Under the pieces are notes generated by a model. That model searched no databases and was not told the origin of the DNA. It saw nothing but the letters and a program-made list of their open reading frames with translations. Shown here one piece after another: positions 1-7,926 of a DNA stretch of 64,000 bases. Made by a program: the position numbers and the translations under genes. The stretch is taken from assembly GCA_003635255.1 (NCBI GenBank), contig PYJC01000173.1, positions 1-64,000 on the forward strand, read 5' to 3'. The first letter of the stretch is position 1. Every line of letters starts with the position of its first letter. Source of the stretch: Candidatus Poribacteria bacterium (lineage in GTDB: Bacteria > Poribacteria > WGA-4E > WGA-3G).

Positions 1-1722
1 TAACTCCTTATACCGGTACGGATTCGGATTGGTGATAAATTTCAGATTCGCGGCGAACGCGTTTTCCAACGCTTGCGTCCCGAAATCGTAACTGTCCTCC
101 ACCTTCGCAGGTGTGATGTACCGTTCATCCTGCTCGCCGTACGTTAATTCATCAAGGAACGTCAAATGCCATCGCTCAGAGAGGCTATACGTCCATCCAA
201 ACAGATTTTTTAGTTCCAATTGGTTGAGTTCATCTTCGACATCCGTTGAAACATCGATGTCTTCATAATCCTCGAAGTACTCGTTGTAAAGATTAGCAGC
301 ACGAAGACTATAAAAACCGTTCATGTGGGACGGTTTCACAGTAAACCCTGTGATGGAATACTGCGCGATGGTAAAATCGCTCGTATCTCGTAGATAAAGG
401 TGCCCCGCTGCATCGAGATCCAGGAAAGTTTGATCGTGTTTTTCCTCACTGAGTTGATCCGTCTCATAAACGATCCGTCCAATATACCGACCGCTATTGT
501 CAAACTTCTGGATACGTGAAATGATGTTGTGAAAGAGCGTCAGCCGGATGTCTGTACGTTTCAGTTCTTCAGCGAGTTCTGCATCATCTTCATCGTCCGT
601 CTCCTCATCAGCATAGTAGCGGTTGTAGGCTGCCTCTTCAAGCAAACGGACGCGTCGATTCAAGGCAGCAGTATCCGCAGCCACTGCTGAACGCTGGGCA
701 AACGGACCGTATTGTGAGCGTGTCGCATTTGTAATTGTATCGGCGAGTTCAGTTTGACCCGGCGTGCTCTCCGTCAGCTGCGTCAGTGTCGGTGAAAGCA
801 CGACAATTTCTGGGAGTCCTCCGACTTTTCTACGGAATCGGCTGGCATCTTTAACGAGGATTTCGCCGGTCGGGAGTGTTGAGAGTGCCATCGGTTTCAC
901 GAATTCACCGTTGCCCCGTCCTTTTCTACCGAAACTACCAAGCGATTTCCCCATCGGATCAAACTTCACAATACGGTGGTTACCGGTATCTGCGATAAGG
1001 ACGTTTCCACGTCTATCAATCGCAATGTCTGCTGCATCCGTATCAAATTCACCTGCACCGGCACCGTACCTCCCGAAAGCGACCAACTTTTCGCCATCGG
1101 CACCGAATTTATGGACACGTCCGCGTTCCGCGTCTAAAATGTAGAGTTCATTTTCGGCATTGAGCGCGACGCGGAGCGCTCTGTCATGTCCTTTCGGTTG
1201 AATGCCAAAAGCAGTTTTCCCGTCTTCGTCAATGATAAAGTTCCCTACTAAAACAACTTTGGGATAGACATCCACTGGATCAACAAAGTAGGTGTCTAAC
1301 AATTCACCGACTGGACTGAATTTATGGACACACGGTGTGAACATATAAATTTTGGGATCAGCGGTTTCAGCGATGTGATGCGCGGTCACATCGGCAACGT
1401 AGATGTTCCCAATGCTATCCACAGCGAGATGCCCCGGCTTTCGTAAAATATTGTCAGGCGATTCGGGTGCTTCGGGAAATTGAAATAGAAATTCTCCGGT
1501 TGCCGATAACTTTTGGATCAACCGGTTCTCGGTATCGCTGACATAGATGTGTTGTTTATCAAAGGCGAGGTGTATATCTTTGCTAAATCGTCCTTGCGTT
1601 GAACCTTTGCCCGCAAATTCACGCTCTAATTGGATAAAATCCACAGAGAAAGCGGAAGGTAACCCGATCCATAACGAACAAAAGATAAACAGAAGAGATA
1701 AGGGAACGGTATGTTTTTTCAT
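1..1722 (-). CDS. NHL-repeat beta-propeller protein, exported (partial, 3' end beyond window)
   Basis: The frame is open from the ATG at 1722 to the left window edge (574 codons, no stop seen), so the C terminus is missing. The N terminus MKKHTVPLSLLFIFCSLW is a signal peptide. Residues ~30-300 hold NHL-type repeats: IYVSDTENRLIQKLS, GNIYVADVT, ELYILDAERGRVHKFG and NVLIADTGNHRIVKFD. After these come an acidic stretch (ETDDEDDAELAEEL) and further YLRDTSDFTIAQYS-like units. NHL propellers usually bind protein, peptide or glycan ligands; no catalytic site is visible. The end of the visible part (FGWTYSLSERWHLTFLDELTYG) has the alternating character of a beta-rich, possibly outer-membrane domain. 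That last point is a guess. Confidence 0.8.
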   Translation of the reverse strand, partial: MKKHTVPLSLLFIFCSLWIGLPSAFSVDFIQLEREFAGKGSTQGRFSKDIHLAFDKQHIYVSDTENRLIQKLSATGEFLFQFPEAPESPDNILRKPGHLAVDSIGNIYVADVTAHHIAETADPKIYMFTPCVHKFSPVGELLDTYFVDPVDVYPKVVLVGNFIIDEDGKTAFGIQPKGHDRALRVALNAENELYILDAERGRVHKFGADGEKLVAFGRYGAGAGEFDTDAADIAIDRRGNVLIADTGNHRIVKFDPMGKSLGSFGRKGRGNGEFVKPMALSTLPTGEILVKDASRFRRKVGGLPEIVVLSPTLTQLTESTPGQTELADTITNATRSQYGPFAQRSAVAADTAALNRRVRLLEEAAYNRYYADEETDDEDDAELAEELKRTDIRLTLFHNIISRIQKFDNSGRYIGRIVYETDQLSEEKHDQTFLDLDAAGHLYLRDTSDFTIAQYSITGFTVKPSHMNGFYSLRAANLYNEYFEDYEDIDVSTDVEDELNQLELKNLFGWTYSLSERWHLTFLDELTYGEQDERYITPAKVEDSYDFGTQALENAFAANLKFITNPNPYRYKEL

Positions 1723-1786
1723 AATTTTTTATAGTGATTACTTTACGATTGTAGGCTTCTATAGATTATCGAATAGACCGGTGTTG

Positions 1787-2218
1787 TCATGGATTTACAA
1801 TCTGCTGTTGCTTCAGTGATTCAATTTCTCGTGCCAGTTCTTCGATGCGTCTGTCTTGTTCGCGATCCTTTCTGCTACGCCATGCTATAACGATTTGTGG
1901 GATACCTACAGCTACTATGATGATTGCCATCAGCCAAGTGATCTGTTTCTCAATCCCACCGACCCGTCCATCCAGCGAGGCAACATTCTGATTTATAGAC
2001 GAGATTTCTGATTTTATAGACGAGATTTCTGATTTTATAGACGAGACTTCTGATTTTATAGACGAGACTTCTGATTTTATGGGATCGACTTCATCTTCAA
2101 TCTCCTCTTTGATAATCGAGCGGATCTTATCAAAGTCTTGAACCGTTAATTCACTGAGAGCTGGCAAAGCGATTGCACAAAAGGTTATTGAGAAAAGCAG
2201 GAAAAAAATAATTTTCAT
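1787..2218 (-). CDS. Exported coiled-coil protein with one membrane segment
   Basis: The protein has 143 residues. It starts with a signal peptide (MKIIFFLLFSITFCAIALPA), followed by a coiled coil built from 7-residue repeats of the type SSIKSE(V/I) at residues ~50-78. A hydrophobic helix follows (ITWLMAIIIVAVGIPQIVIA, ~93-112), then a charged C-terminal coil (REQDRRIEELAREIESLKQQ). The repeats are encoded by a 21-bp tandem array, so their number can change by slippage without shifting the frame. The layout resembles the small gene at 30085-30330. I recognise no named family; a membrane-anchored oligomerising protein is the most that can be said. Confidence 0.7.
   Translation of the reverse strand: MKIIFFLLFSITFCAIALPALSELTVQDFDKIRSIIKEEIEDEVDPIKSEVSSIKSEVSSIKSEISSIKSEISSINQNVASLDGRVGGIEKQITWLMAIIIVAVGIPQIVIAWRSRKDREQDRRIEELAREIESLKQQQIVNP
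1987..2085. repeat. 21-bp in-frame tandem repeat
   Basis: Three full 21-bp units start at 2007, 2028 and 2049 with the core TCTGATTTTATAGACGAG. A shortened unit (1987) and a partial one (2070) flank them. Being a multiple of three, the array encodes the heptad SIKSE(I/V)S repeat of the overlapping coiled-coil gene. Confidence 0.9.
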
Positions 2219-2318
2219 TGCTGGATCTCCTTACATCTCTTGAAAGGTTCTTCGTTTCACAAAATATAATACGCGGTATCCACTTGAAATGTCAAGGTAA
2301 AACTTTCCAGCCGAATAC

Positions 2319-4250
2319 CTAATCTGGCAAGATTCGATACCCCGTGCTAATCCCAGTAATCATACCGATAATCGCCCAGAGTCCAGCACACGTCATCTCT
2401 CCGAGAACCAGTCCGAGGAATATAGGTCTCGCCGTCCGGTACGCCTTCAATCCGCCATATTTCACAATGCTAAATTTCAATCCCCACCCCAAGAATATAG
2501 AGAACCAGAGTTTAAACGTCGCCCAAGAACTCAGCATCGTATAACCGAGTGGATGTAGGGGCCACCACACAAAGGTTTGACGCATCCACATTAAAAAGAC
2601 CGTGAAGGCACTCCCGAATAGCATGAATCCGGTGTTCGTCCAATTCGTGCTTGTCTTCGGACTTGTCAGAAGACCTTCGAGTTGCCGCATAAACCAACTG
2701 CCACCAGTATAGGGTGCTCCGTGTGCATAACTAATTCTAATCGCGGAATAATAGGAGACCGCAAGCCCAATAACCATCGCAACTGCCATAGCGATAAGGA
2801 GTTGCCGCCGCTTGACACGTGCTTCGTCTGCGGCTTTTAACCCGTTCATGATGTTCGGCATCATAAATTCGCGTAAATCTAACGTGAGGCATACCGGATG
2901 CATCATTATTGAAGTCAATGTGGATGGATGAATTTTTGAGGTGCCGAGCGTCGTTAGGAAGAAACTTTGTGGCGAAAACGAAGGATTGATGAACGGAATA
3001 CCGCCGTTGATCACCTGCCACGTCAGCACAATATACATCGCAAGTAAAAACAGCACGAAACCGAGCGCGAATATGAGAGACATACCCATCATGTGATTGA
3101 AAAACACCAGCACGCAGATACCACCGAGGAGTCCGAAGATTGTAACACTATGCGGGAGTGCTTCATCGGATGGACGGAACTGGAGCATGTTCTTAATGTG
3201 ATGTCGCATCTTCCAGAGCGCGATCGCAACAAACGCCAGACACGCCCCCGCTTCTTGTGCCGCACTAAATGACTTACCTGTCCACTGCACACCGGGTCCC
3301 GAAGTGAGTTGAAAACCGAGCATTACCCCTAATAAGCATTGCAGTTTGTAAAACACGAAGAAGAACCATATACTGAACGATACCTCCAAGGTGAGCAGAT
3401 AACTAAACCCTACCATCGACCAGAAGATAACAATCTGGAATGGACGCAAGGCGCTCCAAGGGCGTTCGACGAGGTATTGATTCAGCCAAAAATCACGTGG
3501 GATGTGGGGTGTGTTCGGAAAAAACGTATGCAAGCCGTTCATTGTATGCAGAAATACAGGAAACGCGAATCCGAACCAGAGCGCGCTGTTCTTAAAAAGC
3601 GGACCGAGGCTACCTCTGCCTTGTGCCGCCATCTCCACAGGCAGCTTAACGAGCGGAAAGGCACACCGCTCATACTCCACCCACTGTTTGCGGAGTAGCA
3701 CCGACAGGCAGATCATCACAAAATAGACGACCAGTACATAAGCACTCCACGTCAAGATTGGGACTATCCACGCACCCCACGGCACCGATTCACCTGCGAA
3801 TAACCCTTCAAAGAAGGACTGTGCTGCACCGTGATCTTGCACCACGCGCCAGTGTGGAATGTAGTGGTGAAATAGCGATTCCCAGTCGTTTTCTGGGGTG
3901 GCGAGGTATTTATAAGCCACCATCGGGCTGAGGGCGTAGCGCATCATTCCTGAAGACGGGATGCCTGCAGGGGCGAGCATGATACACCAAATCGTGACAA
4001 GCTCTCCGGATGAAAACGCTGACGCAGGACGCACTCGCTTCAAGAGGACATTGATACCTAAGACGAAAATCGTCAGGACGAAGAAGGGACCGACCGGAAA
4101 GTGTCCACCTGCGAGGAATATGTTGCGGATGACGTAATCGTTATAAGGCGCGAGGAGACATTCGGTAGTAGCACATGCTAAACCGATCAACACCGCACGC
4201 CATGTGAGGCTATCTCGGACTTGTTGCTGAATCAATGCGTCGCCTTTCAA
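2319..4250 (-). CDS. Polytopic membrane protein, DUF6785/DUF6784 type
   Basis: This is a very hydrophobic protein of 643 residues with about a dozen predicted membrane helices. It is colinear with the protein at 26853-28757. Shared landmarks are the (S/T)xGEL(V/L) motif near residue 85, TPEN(D/E)W, the segment LRKQW..(Y/R)E followed by A(F/Y)P..(K/Q)LP(V/L)EM, and a C terminus ending in FLGL(V/I)LGE. I match this pattern to the DUF6785/DUF6784 family from memory; its function is unknown. The start is the TTG at 4250 because no in-frame ATG precedes the first helix, and there is no clear Shine-Dalgarno sequence. It stands alone, with the inserted element 4324-4466 just upstream. Confidence 0.7.
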   Translation of the reverse strand: MKGDALIQQQVRDSLTWRAVLIGLACATTECLLAPYNDYVIRNIFLAGGHFPVGPFFVLTIFVLGINVLLKRVRPASAFSSGELVTIWCIMLAPAGIPSSGMMRYALSPMVAYKYLATPENDWESLFHHYIPHWRVVQDHGAAQSFFEGLFAGESVPWGAWIVPILTWSAYVLVVYFVMICLSVLLRKQWVEYERCAFPLVKLPVEMAAQGRGSLGPLFKNSALWFGFAFPVFLHTMNGLHTFFPNTPHIPRDFWLNQYLVERPWSALRPFQIVIFWSMVGFSYLLTLEVSFSIWFFFVFYKLQCLLGVMLGFQLTSGPGVQWTGKSFSAAQEAGACLAFVAIALWKMRHHIKNMLQFRPSDEALPHSVTIFGLLGGICVLVFFNHMMGMSLIFALGFVLFLLAMYIVLTWQVINGGIPFINPSFSPQSFFLTTLGTSKIHPSTLTSIMMHPVCLTLDLREFMMPNIMNGLKAADEARVKRRQLLIAMAVAMVIGLAVSYYSAIRISYAHGAPYTGGSWFMRQLEGLLTSPKTSTNWTNTGFMLFGSAFTVFLMWMRQTFVWWPLHPLGYTMLSSWATFKLWFSIFLGWGLKFSIVKYGGLKAYRTARPIFLGLVLGEMTCAGLWAIIGMITGISTGYRILPD

Positions 4251-4323
4251 ACGGATTTCTACAAATTATCCCAATAACATAGCATACTATAACACAGTCC
4301 CCCATTTTTTACAGCATAATTTA

Positions 4324-4466
4324 CAGAGCCATTCAATTGTCACATAATTCCGATTTGTCGCGTAAGGCACTTCCCTGTAGGAGCGAGTGTTTTTGCTTGG
4401 GGGTTTCTTGTCGCTCGCGATCCGTCCGCGAAAATGTCTGAAAAAACCGAAAACTGAATGGCTCTG
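4324..4466. mobile_element. MITE-like element with terminal inverted repeats and target duplication
   Basis: The 143-bp element is bounded by perfect 12-bp inverted repeats, CAGAGCCATTCA (4324-4335) and TGAATGGCTCTG (4455-4466). It is flanked directly by the identical 10-bp repeat GCATAATTTA (4314-4323 and 4467-4476), as expected of a target-site duplication. It has no coding capacity. Inside are CCCTGTAGGAGCGAG, TCGCTCGCGATCC and the word TTTTTGCTTGGGG. The same internal words recur in reverse orientation at 15041-15132. The rest of the 4251-4629 gap holds nothing else I recognise. Confidence 0.85.
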
Positions 4467-4629
4467 GCATAATTTATTCCTTACTTAAGCGTGAATTGCG
4501 AGCTTAACTTTTTTCCAAAAAGCCGTGTTAAGTCTGTAGACGATATCTGTGTTTAATGATTTTAAGTTGTTATTTTTGCTTATATTTGGTAACTTTAAAA
4601 AACGCTCTGTAAAACATTTGGAGGCAAAC

Positions 4630-5436
4630 ATGAAAACCGGTTTAATGAAACTTCTACCTGTATTTCTTTGTATCACGCTTTTAGCATCTGGCTGTGGCTC
4701 CGATACCCCCGAAACTGATGAGACCGTCGTCACACCCACGGAACAAAAAAAGGTGCCGAGTTACTATCCCGATGCCATCGGTAACCGGTGGGTTTATCGA
4801 GAGGCGAACGGATTTGAATGGGAACGGACCGTTTCAGAAGAACGCGTTATTCAGGGACGAGTTTATCGCGTTTTTGACTACAATCCGCCCATTGAAGATG
4901 CACCTTTTGATTATCTAAAAACGCCATCCTATCGTGTCACACAAAATCGGGTGCTTTTCTTTGTAGGCGAAGAAATTAATCGCTATTTTGAAGTCGATTT
5001 CGCGGAGGCACTTGAAACAAGCGTATTTCCGGGGGAAAACATTGAAGTTAAAGTCCGGGCCATCTCAGCACACGAACTTATTTTCTTTCGTATCCCGCCG
5101 ATCAGTAATTTCCAATGGGATGTCCTTGATCTGAAGGTCAAAGGGGATATTATCTTCTTGGATTTAGACGGCGCAAAACTGCCATTTGAGATACACCACC
5201 TCATCACTGGAGCGGTTATTGGTGGTGGCTCAGTCCAAACACCCGCTGGCAATTTTGAAACCACTGCCAAAATTCAATATAAGTCGCAAATCACCACAAG
5301 CATTTTGGACGAAGAGGAGACAACAGAAGAAACAACGGATACCGTCTGGCTCGCACCGGGTGTCGGCATCGTCAAGGTCGAAAATGAAGATCGGGTGGTT
5401 GAGTTAATTGAGTATTCCGTACAAGAAGAATTTTGA
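4630..5436 (+). CDS. Lipoprotein of unknown function
   Basis: The start at ATG 4630 is chosen because GGAGG lies just upstream and because it begins a clear lipoprotein signal, MKTGLMKLLPVFLCITLLAS followed by GCG (LASGC lipobox). The mature protein of about 245 residues opens with an acidic, Thr-rich linker (TPETDETVVTPTEQ) and then YYPDAIGNRWVYRE. It ends in a beta-rich region with VQTPAGNFETT and VWLAPGVGIVKVE. Such wording is typical of exported beta-barrel-like lipoproteins in which a quantity is read out after sample-specific conversion, but I cannot name the family. It is probably anchored in the outer membrane or the periplasmic face. It is monocistronic. Confidence 0.75.
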   Translation: MKTGLMKLLPVFLCITLLASGCGSDTPETDETVVTPTEQKKVPSYYPDAIGNRWVYREANGFEWERTVSEERVIQGRVYRVFDYNPPIEDAPFDYLKTPSYRVTQNRVLFFVGEEINRYFEVDFAEALETSVFPGENIEVKVRAISAHELIFFRIPPISNFQWDVLDLKVKGDIIFLDLDGAKLPFEIHHLITGAVIGGGSVQTPAGNFETTAKIQYKSQITTSILDEEETTEETTDTVWLAPGVGIVKVENEDRVVELIEYSVQEEF

Positions 5437-5510
5437 GCCTTTAGCGGAAGCACCTTGTTGTCGAGTTTCCCAACCCTTGACAGCAGCGCGCAATACATCA
5501 GAATAACCCG

Positions 5511-5539
5511 TTGACAGAATCCTTGAGCTATGCTATATT
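5511..5539 (+). promoter_or_regulatory. sigma70-type promoter for the dehydrogenase/ThuA operon
   Basis: TTGACA (5511-5516), a 17-bp spacer and TATATT (5534-5539). The predicted start of transcription near 5546 leaves a leader of about 27 bases that contains the GAGGAG ribosome site at 5561-5566. Confidence 0.75.
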
Positions 5540-5572
5540 TCAAACAGACTACTAACTTTTGAGGAGATTATC

Positions 5573-6604
5573 GTGAAAGCGGCACAATTTTACGGCGGAA
5601 AAGACATAAGGGTCGAAACGGTAATAGACCCAACGCCTGAAGAGAATCAAATCCTCGTCCAAGTCGAAGCAGCAGGGATCTGTGGCAGCGATCTGCACGG
5701 GTACCATCACCCACCCGAGAAACCCTTATCCCCACGCATCGGCGGACACGAATTAGCAGGACTCGTTGTTGATACAGGTAGCGGTGTTACTGGGTATGAA
5801 AGGGGTGCACGTGTAGCGGTTGAACCGATTAGTCCGTGTAATAATTGCCCTGAGTGCTATAACGGCTACTATAATATCTGCGGGAATTTACGACACGGTG
5901 GCGGCGGTTTTGCGGAGTTTATGGTCGCTCGGAACGCGAACGTGTACGCATTACCAGAAAGTGTCTCCCCTGAGGGTGGCGCATTGGCAGAGGTCTACGC
6001 AGTAGCCGTACATGCCGTCAATAGAGCGATGGTATCGCCAGGGGACCGTGTTGCCATTATCGGGAGCGGTCCCGTCGGATTAACGATTGCCCAAGTTGCA
6101 GACATCGCAGGAGCAACCTCTATCGCTATGTTAGGGAAACCAGATGGACCCATACAGATCGCTCACGATGCGGTCGGTGCTGTGCCTATCAATGTAGATA
6201 AGACGGATGCTGTGGAAGCGATCATGGACTGGAGCGACGGACGCGGGGCTGATGTCGTCTTTGAAGCGGTCGGCGGCACCGCAAATACACTGGAACAGGC
6301 GACAGAGATCGCAGCGAAACGCGGGCGTGTCTGCATGGTCGGTGGACATCGGACACCGCTCACCTTTTCGGAGCGGTTCGCACGGAGCCGGGAACTGACG
6401 GTCATCTGGTCCTTCTGTTACGGGAGACGTGGCGGGAAAACGGAGTTCCAAGTCGCTATAGACCTGCTCGCCGCGGGTAAACTGGATCCGAACCCGCTGG
6501 TCACACACCGGTTCGGCTTAGACGATATTAACGAAGCGTTTGCTGTCGCCGCGGGGCGCGATGAACACGGATCCGTCAAGGTTCTCGTGATGCCCAACAA
6601 TTAA
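5573..6604 (+). CDS. Zinc-dependent alcohol dehydrogenase (MDR superfamily)
   Basis: The 343-residue enzyme starts at GTG 5573, seven bases after GAGGAG. Catalytic zinc ligands are C37 (GICGSD) and H59/E60 (GGHE). The structural zinc lobe is C89, C92, C95, C103 (CNNCPECYNGYYNIC). The NAD(P)-binding turn is GSGPVG at 164-169. All sites are intact, so an active polyol, sugar or threonine dehydrogenase of the sorbitol/threonine dehydrogenase branch is likely; the substrate cannot be read from sequence. Ten bases separate it from the ThuA-like gene, and one promoter (5511-5539) serves both, which suggests a joint role in sugar catabolism. Confidence 0.9.
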   Translation: MKAAQFYGGKDIRVETVIDPTPEENQILVQVEAAGICGSDLHGYHHPPEKPLSPRIGGHELAGLVVDTGSGVTGYERGARVAVEPISPCNNCPECYNGYYNICGNLRHGGGGFAEFMVARNANVYALPESVSPEGGALAEVYAVAVHAVNRAMVSPGDRVAIIGSGPVGLTIAQVADIAGATSIAMLGKPDGPIQIAHDAVGAVPINVDKTDAVEAIMDWSDGRGADVVFEAVGGTANTLEQATEIAAKRGRVCMVGGHRTPLTFSERFARSRELTVIWSFCYGRRGGKTEFQVAIDLLAAGKLDPNPLVTHRFGLDDINEAFAVAAGRDEHGSVKVLVMPNN

Positions 6605-6614
6605 GGGAGACGAA

Positions 6615-7250
6615 ATGGAAACACTTAAATTGCTTATATTTGTCGGGACAGAAGGTATCTATCACGATCATGCCGGAAACGGACAGTTCTTGACATCAAT
6701 GCTTAACGATACCGACGACATAGAAGCCGATTTTTCGCAAGACTACGATGTGCTTGCAGACGGACTCAAAGGATATGATACCGTACTTTTTTATACGGAT
6801 GTCGGGGAACTCACGGAGGCACAAGAATCGGGGTTACTCAACTATATCCGAGCGGGTGGTGGATTCTTCGGGCTACATACCGCAGCCGCTTCGTTCAGGG
6901 AATCCGAAGGCTACCACGGCATGCTTAACGGGTTCTTTAACGGACATAGTCCGTATATGGATTTCACCGTTAATGTGAGCGACCCGAATCATCCGATTAC
7001 AGAGGGGTTATCCGATTTTGGAGCGACAGATGAGCTCTATTACCTGAAGCACAATCCTGACGCATCACACCATCTGATGCATGCGTATGACCATACGAAA
7101 GATGAAACGCATGTCATGGCATTTCACCATACGTATGGCGAGGGTAGAGTCTTCTACTTCGCGCTCGGACACGATATAGCGGTGCTTGAGAATCCGAGTT
7201 TTCAGACGGTCATCCACCGCGGCGCACTCTGGGCAGGCAATCGGCTTTAG
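6615..7250 (+). CDS. ThuA-like domain protein
   Basis: The 211-residue cytosolic protein starts at an ATG preceded by GGGAGACG. It has the ThuA / class I glutamine amidotransferase-like fold signature: an N-terminal beta strand, DTVLFYTDVGELTEAQ, then YIRAGGGFFGLHTAA (the ThuA glycine-His segment, residues ~77-91). Later segments are HPITEGLSDF, DELYY, HHTYGEGRVFYFALGH and a C-terminal RGALWA. ThuA relatives act in trehalose and other disaccharide-derivative catabolism and usually lack the glutaminase nucleophile, as here (GLHTA instead of GxCxG). It is co-transcribed with the upstream dehydrogenase. Confidence 0.88.
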   Translation: METLKLLIFVGTEGIYHDHAGNGQFLTSMLNDTDDIEADFSQDYDVLADGLKGYDTVLFYTDVGELTEAQESGLLNYIRAGGGFFGLHTAAASFRESEGYHGMLNGFFNGHSPYMDFTVNVSDPNHPITEGLSDFGATDELYYLKHNPDASHHLMHAYDHTKDETHVMAFHHTYGEGRVFYFALGHDIAVLENPSFQTVIHRGALWAGNRL

Positions 7251-7627
7251 ACTCTATCTGCAGTTTATTTTTCTCAGTCTATCACAAATCCACCGGAACG
7301 TACAACTAAATCATCATCTAATGCAACCTTTTGCCTTGGCATACGCGTTATAATAGTATGAAGCCTCTATTTTTATTTTAGGGGCGTTATCTGGTGGTAG
7401 TCTATTACGGGTTAACCCAAGTTGCTACTCACAGATCTTCGGCGTTTTAATGAGGGTTTCAATCACTTTCCCCACCCCAGAGGGATGATATGTCTATAGA
7501 GATGGTATATTTAACGTCTTGCACTCCAGCGGAGTGCTATGTAAATAAAAAGGTAGCAACTTACGTTACGGGGTAACCGATTGTAAAAAGGAATTGCACA
7601 TCTAAGGGCGGCATATTAACTTTTGAC
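7251..7627. other. Intergenic region with a MITE-like repeat element
   Basis: No gene is supported here. Inverted AAGTTGCTAC (7419-7428) and GTAGCAACTT (7553-7562) bracket two palindromic modules: CCCCAGAGGG followed by ATGATATGTCTATAGAGATG (from about 7475), and GCACTCCAGCGGAGTGC (7521-7537). The same module type occurs at 36452-36531, and the TAGCAACTTRCGTT end also appears near 14958. Confidence 0.6.
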
Positions 7628-7656
7628 TTGACATTTTTTGTTAGATTTTTTACCAT
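7628..7656 (+). promoter_or_regulatory. Promoter of the TGT/BrxC-like island
   Basis: TTGACA (7628-7633), a 17-bp spacer and TACCAT (7651-7656). The -10 box ends nine bases before the ATG at 7666, so the leader would be about two bases; alternatively translation starts at the ATG at 7678. Confidence 0.6.
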
Positions 7657-7665
7657 GATTACAGA

Positions 7666-7926
7666 ATGGTTAAATCAATGCCGAATTCCCGATCTATAAC
7701 CCAACTTGCAGCTTATTGGAAACGAAATGGGCTCAGCACGCGCGCCAGTTATGTTCTCGCCAAAGCTGGTGTATCGGAAACACAGTTAGTAGCGTACCGT
7801 GAAATGTCGGCACTCTTATGTTTGAAAAACTGCGGCTCCGAAACCGCCAAAGAAATCTGGGATTTTATGGCAAATTCTGAGCGAGAAGTGAAAGAGGTAA
7901 AGTTTGAAGACCTCATCCCAAACTAA
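7666..7926 (+). CDS. Small helix-hairpin-helix protein resembling the RNA polymerase alpha C-terminal domain
   Basis: The protein has 86 residues. The stretch LSTRASYVLAKAGVSETQ, then LVAYREMSALLCLKNCGSET and AKEIWDFM, follows the alpha-CTD pattern: LSxRxxNxLxxAGI, then a step helix, then LxxIxNxGxKSLxEI. Alpha-CTD normally contacts UP-element DNA, sigma and activators. As a free-standing first gene of a probable defence island it may bind DNA or RNA polymerase. That role is inferred. The start is ATG 7666; ATG 7678 is possible. Its end overlaps the next gene by 23 bases, indicating translational coupling. Confidence 0.65.
   Translation: MVKSMPNSRSITQLAAYWKRNGLSTRASYVLAKAGVSETQLVAYREMSALLCLKNCGSETAKEIWDFMANSEREVKEVKFEDLIPN

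Noticed and set aside
764..1144. Open frame on the + strand
   Set aside because: It lies opposite the NHL-repeat gene, whose frame, repeats and signal peptide are convincing; the + strand product has no family features.
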